Shown here in pieces: positions 1 to 4,438 of a DNA stretch of 5,039 nt (the stretch's first letter is position 1; each line of letters starts with the position of its first letter). Origin of the DNA: Deltaproteobacteria bacterium. Its GTDB lineage: Bacteria > Desulfobacterota > Binatia > UBA9968. The notes beneath the pieces are model-generated. The model ran no database searches. It saw only the letters and a list, made by a program, of their open reading frames with translations, and was not told the origin of the DNA. The stretch lies in the NCBI GenBank assembly GCA_020027655.1, contig JAHKKJ010000347.1:1-5039 (forward strand). The letters are read 5' to 3'. Position numbers and translations under genes: made by a program.

Positions 1-2
1 CT

Positions 3-263
3 GCGGCCTGGATCAAGGAGGCTACGATTGTGCAGCCAGGCCAGCCGCAGCCCCCTACCGGCGGCTACGGCTATCAGGTCTGGATATTGGCGGGCGAGCG
101 GCGGATGTTCGTGCTCCGCGGCATACGTGGCCAGGCGATCTTCGTCGATCCAGCGAGCCGACTCGTCATGGTCCACACGGCAGTCCGGAAACAGCCCCGC
201 GATCCGGGCATCCGAGAGGAGAACGCTCTCTGGCGGGGTCTCGTGCAACAGCTCAGTAATTGA
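3..263 (+). CDS. Serine hydrolase, beta-lactamase / 6-aminohexanoate-dimer hydrolase-like family, C-terminal part
   Basis: The first 86 codons seen are open from the window edge and end at TGA 261-263, so the gene starts upstream and only its C-terminus is present. The visible part carries a GYGYQ-W-I box, the segment GERRMFVLRGIRGQAIFVDP, and then a strand ending LVMVHTAVR. This run is characteristic of the C-terminal half of beta-lactamase-fold serine hydrolases related to 6-aminohexanoate-dimer hydrolase and class C beta-lactamases. There the GxxGQ stretch lies on the beta-strand equivalent to the KTG box that lines the active site. The nucleophile SxxK motif and the tyrosine motif would lie upstream and cannot be checked. 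Such enzymes cleave amide or ester bonds in small molecules; the substrate is unknown. The GTG at 30 is an internal valine codon, not a start. The next gene follows after 84 bases in the same direction. Confidence 0.85.
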   Translation, partial: AAWIKEATIVQPGQPQPPTGGYGYQVWILAGERRMFVLRGIRGQAIFVDPASRLVMVHTAVRKQPRDPGIREENALWRGLVQQLSN

Positions 264-334
264 CCGCCGGGCTCAAGCGAGTTCGTCGGGTATGCTGCGG
301 CGCATCGTTACAGTAAGACAGAGGCATTATCAAG

Positions 335-340
335 AAAGGA
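335..340 (+). promoter_or_regulatory. Ribosome binding site of the cupin gene
   Basis: AAAGGA lies seven bases before the ATG at 348, a good position for a Shine-Dalgarno sequence. It supports this start. I see no convincing -35/-10 pair in the 84-base gap upstream (264-347). Confidence 0.6.
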
Positions 341-347
341 TCCTTCT

Positions 348-767
348 ATGAGCCAGAAACCTGTCATCACGGTCGAAGACATCACGAACGTCGCGCTCGA
401 AGAACGCCGGCCGGGCTGCGAGAAGGGAATGCTGCACGAGGATGCGCTGGTGCAGACGGCGGTGTACCGCGTCCAGCCTGGCAGCGGCGTTCCGACACAC
501 CTGCATGCGCGGGTTTACGATCTTTTTATCGGCGTGCAGGGCAATCTCGAAATCCGCTATGAGGACCAGCACGGCAATGGCGTGTTCGTGCTCAAGCCCG
601 GCGCGTTTTGTAGAGTGCCGCCCGGTGTGCGGCACGAATTATCGAATCCGAGCAAGACAGACGAAACGGTCTTCCTGCTCGTGCAAGCGTCGCAGGAAGG
701 TTTCGATTACGTCCCGGCGCCCTTCCGCACGATAGAGCCGGCGTTACCGTTTTCGCCGCGCACGTGA
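348..767 (+). CDS. Small single-domain cupin protein
   Basis: The 139-residue protein has both halves of the cupin signature. Motif 1 fits G(x5)HxH(x4)E(x6)G, with G45, H51, H53, D58 and G65; the usual Glu is Asp here. Motif 2 fits G(x5)PxG(xx)H(xxx)N exactly, with G85, P91, G93, H96 and N100. Three histidines (51, 53, 96) plus the acidic residue 58 would bind one divalent metal in a small cytosolic beta-barrel. There is no signal peptide or membrane segment. Length is normal for a stand-alone cupin_2 protein. Such proteins may be dioxygenases, isomerases, decarboxylases or ligand binders, and the sequence does not decide which. It sits between a serine hydrolase and an arylsulfotransferase-like gene in the same direction, which suggests a catabolic role. 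The fold call is firm; the function is not known. Confidence 0.9.
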   Translation: MSQKPVITVEDITNVALEERRPGCEKGMLHEDALVQTAVYRVQPGSGVPTHLHARVYDLFIGVQGNLEIRYEDQHGNGVFVLKPGAFCRVPPGVRHELSNPSKTDETVFLLVQASQEGFDYVPAPFRTIEPALPFSPRT

Positions 768-825
768 GCTGAGGTCCATGTTCACTGCGCGCGGGATACA
801 CATAACGAAATAAACGGAGGAGTCG

Positions 826-960
826 ATGGCCACCGCCGAAGTGAGTCCAGGGTGGGCATATACGAAGCGCGGTTAGCCGGTGTAGATCCGGGAGCTGAAT
901 CGCCATCGTCGATTGCCATACGAGCAACTTGTCATAGTAGAAGAAAGGAGCCAGGACTGA
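826..960 (+). pseudogene. Possible remnant of a small gene, start and end preserved
   Basis: An excellent Shine-Dalgarno (CGGAGGAG, 815-822) precedes ATG 826, which opens only 16 codons (MATAEVSPGWAYTKRG) before TAG 874-876. In the same frame a second stop follows at 883-885. Then 24 open codons run to TGA 958-960, beginning IRELNRHRRLPYEQLV. That last stop overlaps the ATG of the next gene as TGATG, the arrangement usual for two translationally coupled genes. I read this as a gene that has lost most of its interior or acquired stops, leaving an N-terminal and a C-terminal stub. I do not recognise either fragment. Alternatives are a genuine 16-residue leader peptide (826-876) or chance. No other coding signal is seen in 768-959. 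Confidence 0.3.
945..950 (+). promoter_or_regulatory. Ribosome binding site fixing the start of the propeller gene
   Basis: AAGGAG lies nine bases upstream of ATG 960. The open frame extends upstream to a GTG at 852, but that codon has no ribosome binding site and the extra 36 residues are low-quality sequence. The start at 960 is therefore preferred. Confidence 0.7.
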
Positions 961-2069
961 TGCCATCCGTGGAACAAAATAAGGTTAAACGTTCGGGTAT
1001 TGGACTGCGTGCATGTGATCGCGACCGAGCCTTCGAGGGCTTTACGCTGTTCGCGCCGCTGGGCGGCAGCGGCACGGTTTACCTGATCGATCTAGACGGA
1101 AAGGTCGTTCACACCTGGCAGATGCCTTATCCGCCAGGGATGTACGGATATCTCACCGATAGCGGCACGTTTTTTTATAACGGGAAAACAGTCGATAACT
1201 CGACGCGCTACATCAACGGTAAACCAGGGAAAGGCGGTGCGGCACTGGAAGCTGACTGGAACGGTCGCGTACTTCGGGAGGTGCGCCATCCAGACCATCA
1301 CCACGACGGAATAAGGTTAAGGAACGGCAACGTCCTGTTGATATGCCTCGCACCGTTACCACGCGATCTCATCCCGAAAATTCAGGGCGGATTGCCCGGC
1401 ACCGAACATAACGGCGAGATGTATGCGGATTATCTCATCGAGATGACTACCAGCGGACAAATCCTGTGGGAATGGCGTACCTGGGAGCACCTTGATCCTG
1501 GGACAGATCGCATCACAGCCGTGCAAGATCCTCGCGAGGAGTGGACGCACGCGAACGGTCTTGCCGAGCTACCGAACGGCGATATCGTGTTGAGCTTTCG
1601 TCACATTTCGACGGTGGTCATCATTGAACGCAAAACGGGAAAAATCATTTGGAAGCTTGGAGCGCCTCCTTTATCGGGACAGCATGCGCCGACGCCGCTT
1701 CCCAATGGCAACCTCTTGCTTTTTGACAACGGGCCGCACCGGTTAGACCACTCGATGCCATTTTCCCGCGTTCTCGAAGTCGAATTAGCGACCAAGCAGA
1801 TCGTTTGGAAGTACCAGGAGCGGCGGGAGTACGAATTTTTCAGCCCCCGCCGGTCTAACGCGCAGCGATTGCCGAATGGTAACACTTTGATTTGCGAGTC
1901 CGACTTCGGTCGCCTTTTCGAAGTGACACCCGAAGGTGAATTGGTTTGGGAGTACGTCAACCCGTACTTCAACGAAGGGCCAAACGGACTAAACAATCGT
2001 GTCTTCCGCGCGTACAGATATGGTGCGGACGAGATCGCTAGAGCCAAAGCCACAGGAGGCGCTCTATGA
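960..2069 (+). CDS. Arylsulfotransferase-like (ASST family) beta-propeller protein, no signal peptide
   Basis: The 369-residue protein is built of propeller-blade repeats of the arylsulfotransferase/PQQ-like type. Strands of the form G-x-(V/I)-x-W recur (VVHTWQM 49-55, ILWEWRT 168-174, IIWKLG 229-234, IVWKYQ 281-286, LVWEYV 328-333). They alternate with (P/R)NGN-type turns near 121-124, 205-208, 248-251 and 305-308. Candidate active-site residues are the HHHDG box (H113-H115), H197 and N199 in WTHANG, R214 in SFRH, and H242 in QHAP. The HxN pair followed 15-17 residues later by Arg resembles the His356/Arg374 region of E. coli AssT, where His436 is the sulfate-carrying residue; this mapping is inferred. 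AssT is periplasmic, but this protein starts MPSVEQNKVKR with no signal peptide or membrane segment, so it is probably cytosolic. It would move sulfate between phenolic compounds if active; a scaffold or other role is possible. Its stop overlaps the next small ATG as ATGA. Confidence 0.82.
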   Translation: MPSVEQNKVKRSGIGLRACDRDRAFEGFTLFAPLGGSGTVYLIDLDGKVVHTWQMPYPPGMYGYLTDSGTFFYNGKTVDNSTRYINGKPGKGGAALEADWNGRVLREVRHPDHHHDGIRLRNGNVLLICLAPLPRDLIPKIQGGLPGTEHNGEMYADYLIEMTTSGQILWEWRTWEHLDPGTDRITAVQDPREEWTHANGLAELPNGDIVLSFRHISTVVIIERKTGKIIWKLGAPPLSGQHAPTPLPNGNLLLFDNGPHRLDHSMPFSRVLEVELATKQIVWKYQERREYEFFSPRRSNAQRLPNGNTLICESDFGRLFEVTPEGELVWEYVNPYFNEGPNGLNNRVFRAYRYGADEIARAKATGGAL

Positions 2070-2143
2070 GAGCAGAAAAAACGTGTCAGGAACCATTTTT
2101 TCCAAGCAACTCCGGGGTCTTCTTCGCCAAGACGTGCCGGTGA
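2066..2143 (+). CDS. Small ORF of 25 codons overlapping the preceding stop, function unknown
   Basis: ATG 2066 overlaps the stop of the propeller gene (ATGA) and follows a near-perfect Shine-Dalgarno, AGGAGG at 2054-2059, six bases away. It encodes MRAEKTCQEPFFPSNSG followed by VFFAKTCR. The two TC pairs sit near the ends and the middle is aromatic, with no signal peptide or recognisable domain. Initiation signals are as good as for any large gene here, so it may be translated by coupling. However, codons 3-13 coincide with an A/T-tract inverted repeat that looks like inserted repetitive DNA. The ORF may therefore be the stub of a formerly larger gene interrupted at this point. I do not recognise a family. 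Confidence 0.3.
   Translation: MRAEKTCQEPFFPSNSGVFFAKTCR
2075..2102 (+). repeat. A/T-tract inverted repeat around GTGTCAGGAACC
   Basis: GAAAAAA (2075-2081) and TTTTTTC (2096-2102) are perfect inverted arms around a 14-base centre, CGTGTCAGGAACCA. I recall similar phrases (poly-A, GTGTCAGGAACC, poly-T) recurring between genes in many environmental bacterial genomes. That is memory, not a search. The 213 bases from 2070 to the next gene hold this element, the short ORF above and a weak stem-loop at 2161-2185. No promoter is convincing. Confidence 0.4.
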
Positions 2144-2160
2144 CGGTAACAGCATCCGCG

Positions 2161-2185
2161 ACACGCCTGCTGCCGGCCCGCGTGT
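2161..2185 (+). other. Weak stem-loop between propeller and monooxygenase genes
   Basis: ACACGC (2161-2166) pairs with GCGTGT (2180-2185) across a 13-base GC-rich loop. There is no T-tract after it, so it is not a standard intrinsic terminator. It may be a transcript-stabilising hairpin or chance. Confidence 0.2.
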
Positions 2186-2282
2186 AGGTTGCACCTCGGA
2201 GTACAGGAACATGAAAAGAGCCGCGAGATAACTGGGACCTGTGTTTTGCTTCTAAATCGATGCGTTCTCATATGAGGGACTT

Positions 2283-3260
2283 ATGCCAATAAGCACATCT
2301 ATAACGAAACTGCTCGGAATCTCTCACCCGATCGTGCTCGCGCCCATGGATCTAGTGGCTGATGCGCGTTTAACCGCGGCAGTCACCGCTGCCGGCGGCT
2401 TCGGTATTCTGGGTGGAGGCTATGGCGATGAGCAGTGGCTTACGCGAGAGCTCGATCTGCTCGAGCAAACTCACACCCGCTTTGGCGTGGGGTTCATTAC
2501 CTGGAGTATGGCAAAGCAGCCGAAGCTGCTTGACCTCGCGCTGGAGCGCAAGCCGGCAGCCGTCGTGCTCTCTTTCGGCGACCCGCGGCCGTTCGTCGAT
2601 CGTATCAAGGGATCGGGCGCACTAGTCATCTGTCAGATTCAATCCATTGCGCTCGCAAAAGAGGCGGCAGCGGCGGGCGCCGATGTTCTTATCGCGCAGG
2701 GGACCGAGGCGGGTGGACACGGGGTATCACGTGGACTTGTGACTCTTCTACCGGAGGTTGTGGACGCGGTCGGGAAAAGTACGCCGGTTTTGGCGGCAGG
2801 CGGGATCGCGGATGGTCGGGGACTGGCGGCCGCACTTATGCTCGGAGCTTCGGGCGTCGTCATGGGCACACGTTTCTATGCCACGCATGAAGCGGCTGGT
2901 GCGCCGGCGGCAAAAGAGCGCATCCGCGCTGCCACCGGCGACGACACGCAGCGCAGCATCGTGTTCGACATCTCCCGGCGCAATGTATGGCCCGCGCCTT
3001 TTACCGGCCGATGCTTGCGCAATGTACATTTGGATCGCTGGTTAGGACGTGAGGTAGAGCTGTTGCGGCATCAGGATGAAGAGTCGGAGAAGTATGCAGC
3101 GGCGCGGAGGGAAAACGATTTCGATATCGCGGCGGTGATTGCCGGCGAATCCTCAGGGTTGGTCCGAGACATTTCCTCCGCACGCGAGGTCGTGGACCGG
3201 GTTGTGCGCGACGCGTCGGCGCTGCTTGCACGCTGCTCGCCTCAGGCACTTTCCGGATAG
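2283..3260 (+). CDS. Nitronate monooxygenase / 2-nitropropane dioxygenase family flavoprotein
   Basis: The 325-residue protein is a full-length FMN-dependent TIM barrel of the nitronate monooxygenase family. Hallmarks in order: the N-terminal strand HPIVLAPMD (15-23); the glycine-rich AAGGFGILGGG (36-46); the signature AQGTEAGGHG (138-147), in which H146 is the expected catalytic base; the phosphate-binding AAGGIADGRG (171-180); and GASGVVMGTRF (188-198). The C-terminal part has the family-typical WPAPFTGRCLRN stretch near 236-247. These enzymes use FMN and O2 to oxidise alkyl nitronates, such as propionate-3-nitronate, to carbonyl compounds and nitrite. Related proteins reduce enoyl-ACP (FabK), so the substrate is not certain. 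ATG 2283 has a modest GAGGGA five bases away, and no better start is near. It is cytosolic. It lies between the propeller gene and an SDR in the same direction, consistent with a redox or detoxification cluster. Confidence 0.92.
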   Translation: MPISTSITKLLGISHPIVLAPMDLVADARLTAAVTAAGGFGILGGGYGDEQWLTRELDLLEQTHTRFGVGFITWSMAKQPKLLDLALERKPAAVVLSFGDPRPFVDRIKGSGALVICQIQSIALAKEAAAAGADVLIAQGTEAGGHGVSRGLVTLLPEVVDAVGKSTPVLAAGGIADGRGLAAALMLGASGVVMGTRFYATHEAAGAPAAKERIRAATGDDTQRSIVFDISRRNVWPAPFTGRCLRNVHLDRWLGREVELLRHQDEESEKYAAARRENDFDIAAVIAGESSGLVRDISSAREVVDRVVRDASALLARCSPQALSG

Positions 3261-3271
3261 GCATTAGAAGC

Positions 3272-3295
3272 CCCGATCACAAGTTGCTGATCGGG
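3272..3295 (+). other. Perfect 8-bp stem-loop after the monooxygenase gene
   Basis: CCCGATCA (3272-3279) is exactly complementary to TGATCGGG (3288-3295) across the 8-base loop CAAGTTGC, starting 11 bases after the stop at 3260. There is no T-run downstream. It may be a weak or Rho-assisted terminator or an mRNA 3' end stabiliser. No promoter is obvious in the remaining 57 bases before the next ribosome binding site. Confidence 0.45.
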
Positions 3296-3352
3296 CGGAG
3301 CGGCATCAGACGACATTACAGCAATGCCTGAACGATAACAGTAGTGCAAAGT

Positions 3353-3360
3353 GGGAGGAG
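3353..3360 (+). promoter_or_regulatory. Ribosome binding site deciding the SDR start
   Basis: GGGAGGAG lies five bases before ATG 3366. An in-frame GTG at 3351 would overlap this site and add only five residues, so ATG 3366 is the start. The protein then begins MDLGLQGKVAIVTG, the usual SDR beginning. Confidence 0.8.
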
Positions 3361-3365
3361 AAACG

Positions 3366-3983
3366 ATGGATTTGGGTTTACAAGGAAAGGTGGCGATTGT
3401 GACGGGTTCCAGCGACGGCATCGGATATGCGACAGCCGATGCCTTGGCGCAAGAAGGGGTGCGTGTTGTCTTATGTGCCAGACGCGAGGCTCTCCTCGCC
3501 GAGGCGCGCGATACCATCGTGAAAAAGACCGGAGCTGAGGTGCTCGCGGTTCCATGCGACGTTCAACAGCTGCCGGACGTTCAGCGACTGGTCACAGAGA
3601 CAATGCAGCGCTTCGGCGCTATCCATATACTTGTCAACAATGCAGGGAGCGTTCCGGCCATGCAGTTCACTGACGTGGACGATGCGAAGTGGCATCAAAT
3701 GTTGGAGGGGAAGCTGCTCAGCTACATCCGAGTGACCCGAGAGGTCGTGCCTCATATGCGAAAGGCCCGCTGGGGGCGGATTATCAGTATCGCAGGAACG
3801 GCCGGATGGCAGCCTAGCAATACGGCGATGGCAGTCGGTCTGAGTAACGCCGCGGTCATCAACTGGACGAAATCCATGTCCCTGCAATATGCGGCCGACG
3901 GCATTTTGGTGACAACTGTCGCGCCGGGCTCGATTGAAACACCGCGCCAAGTTCGCGCAATCGGCAGCGGGAAGCAGACATAA
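3366..3983 (+). CDS. Short-chain dehydrogenase/reductase (SDR), N-terminal 205 residues, frameshifted
   Basis: The Rossmann fold is clear: T13-G14-S15-S16-D17-G18-I19-G20 is the cofactor glycine motif, CAR at 37-39 follows the second strand, CDV 64-66 is the adenine-contacting strand end, and NNAG lies at 91-94. The fold continues through VAPGSIETP (185-193). A usual classical SDR has about 250-265 residues, but this frame stops at TAA 3981-3983 after 205. The missing C-terminus is present in another frame up to 4156, so a one-base loss has cut the gene. The active site is also unusual. Where SDRs have Ser ... YxxxK, this protein has Gly (IAGTAG, 142-147) and V157-x-x-x-N161 (VGLSN), and the catalytic Asn is replaced by Lys116. 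R39 after the second strand suggests NADP(H). It may bind cofactor without standard hydride-transfer chemistry. Substrate unknown. Confidence 0.85.
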   Translation: MDLGLQGKVAIVTGSSDGIGYATADALAQEGVRVVLCARREALLAEARDTIVKKTGAEVLAVPCDVQQLPDVQRLVTETMQRFGAIHILVNNAGSVPAMQFTDVDDAKWHQMLEGKLLSYIRVTREVVPHMRKARWGRIISIAGTAGWQPSNTAMAVGLSNAAVINWTKSMSLQYAADGILVTTVAPGSIETPRQVRAIGSGKQT

Positions 3984-4156
3984 GGGGAGTGAGCCTCGAC
4001 GAACTCTTGAAGGCGCGCGTGCGCGATATCCCGCTGCAGCGCCTTGGCCGCCCAGAAGAGGTTGCCAGCGTAGTGGTCTTCTTGGCGTCCCAGCAGTCGA
4101 GTTACATGACTGGGACCTGCGTGACGGTGGATGGAGGCGTCACGCGAGGGATATGA
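3971..4156 (+). pseudogene. Displaced C-terminal part of the SDR, in the -1 frame
   Basis: In the frame starting at 3971 there are 61 open codons to TGA 4154-4156. They contain VSLDELLKARV, RLGRPEEVASVVVFLAS and YMTGTCVTVDGGVTRGI, the standard SDR end: the PEEVA-FLAS helix and TG-x5-DGG motif. Joined to residue 202 of the preceding frame this gives a 263-residue protein, the normal SDR length. The simplest cause is one G lost from a GGGG run, now GGG at 3969-3971. The shift can lie anywhere between 3938 and 3983, because the frame has a stop at 3935 and the first frame stops at 3983. A GTG at 3989 could start a separate peptide, but no ribosome binding site supports this. I favour a broken gene or a sequencing error over independent translation. 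Confidence 0.85.
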
Positions 4157-4189
4157 GAAGAAAGAAAAAAGAGTGCCACGTAAAATGGG

Positions 4190-4236
4190 GACGGTCGGGT
4201 CTTTGCGAGCTTGGCGTCTTGGCGAGATAAAAAGTC
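4190..4236 (+). repeat. Repeat-like phrase with CTTTGCGAGCTTGGCGTCTTGG
   Basis: The stretch around 4200-4226 alternates CTTTGCG, CTTGGCG and CTTGGCG units. I recognise this style from a short dispersed repeat common between genes in environmental bacterial genomes; the opposite strand reads as SRQDAKLAKTRP-type spurious peptides. This is recognition from memory, without a search. The gap 4157-4438 (282 bases) contains this element, a stem-loop, an inverted repeat and a terminator, with no credible gene on either strand. Confidence 0.35.
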
Positions 4237-4252
4237 GGATCGGACTTTTCTC
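4225..4252 (+). other. A/T-rich stem-loop downstream of the SDR
   Basis: AAAAGTC (4230-4236) pairs perfectly with GACTTTT (4243-4249) across a six-base loop. The stem can extend by GAG/CTC pairs with a small bulge (4224-4229 with 4250-4252). It resembles an intrinsic terminator whose U-rich arm is the stem itself, but no free T-tract follows. It may help end transcription of the SDR. Confidence 0.35.
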
Positions 4253-4318
4253 GTGCAATGCGTGTCAAGAAGGAACGCAGCAGCCTTCGGTTTTGTTCGT
4301 CCTTGACGGCGGCGCTTC

Positions 4319-4353
4319 AATTCAACTAAACATAGGCCGAGATTCCTTGAATT
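4319..4353 (+). repeat. Short inverted repeat AATTCAA / TTGAATT
   Basis: AATTCAA (4319-4325) and TTGAATT (4347-4353) are perfect inverted arms 21 bases apart, in the gap upstream of the GAF gene. They could be an operator or chance. A TTGACG (4303-4308) nearby has only a poor -10 partner around 4327, so a promoter is not established. Confidence 0.2.
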
Positions 4354-4397
4354 ACAGACTGGTCGATCCCGGTCGTGCCTTGTGAATGTATCAGGTT

Positions 4398-4433
4398 AAC
4401 CCGGGCTGGGGACCCCCAGTCCGGGTTTTTTTT
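4398..4433 (+). terminator. Strong intrinsic (Rho-independent) terminator
   Basis: AACCCGG (4398-4404) pairs with CCGGGTT (4421-4427), G4405 with T4420 as a wobble, and CTGGG (4406-4410) with CCCAG (4415-4419), closing a four-base loop. The stem is about 13 pairs, very GC-rich, and runs directly into eight T residues (4426-4433). This is a textbook + strand terminator. It would end the upstream hydrolase-to-SDR run. Its position is odd, since the ATG of the next gene comes five bases after the T-tract. Confidence 0.92.
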
Positions 4434-4438
4434 GCACG

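Noticed and set aside
852..959. N-terminal extension of the propeller protein from GTG 852
   Set aside because: There is no ribosome binding site at 852, the added residues look non-coding, and ATG 960 has AAGGAG at good spacing.
592..966. Open frame of 124 codons on the minus strand over the cupin end and the following gap
   Set aside because: It overlaps the well-supported cupin gene in antisense, has no recognisable domain or ribosome binding site, and reads as Arg/Pro/Ala-rich shadow sequence.
1601..2212. 203-codon minus-strand frame opposite the propeller gene
   Set aside because: It is antisense to conserved propeller repeats and its translation shows no family features; long antisense frames are common in this base composition.
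2207..2282. EKSREITGTCV-like reading before the monooxygenase gene, resembling an SDR C-terminus (TGTCV)
   Set aside because: Only a few residues match, the sequence after it lacks the VDGG continuation, and there is no upstream SDR sequence. It is most likely chance.
3965..3983. Programmed -1 frameshift in the SDR
   Set aside because: No X-XXY-YYZ heptamer and no clear stimulatory hairpin directly downstream; a lost G in a G-run is simpler.
3752..4258. 168-codon minus-strand frame opposite the SDR end
   Set aside because: It covers both SDR frames in antisense and has no domain. The SDR motifs on the + strand explain the region.
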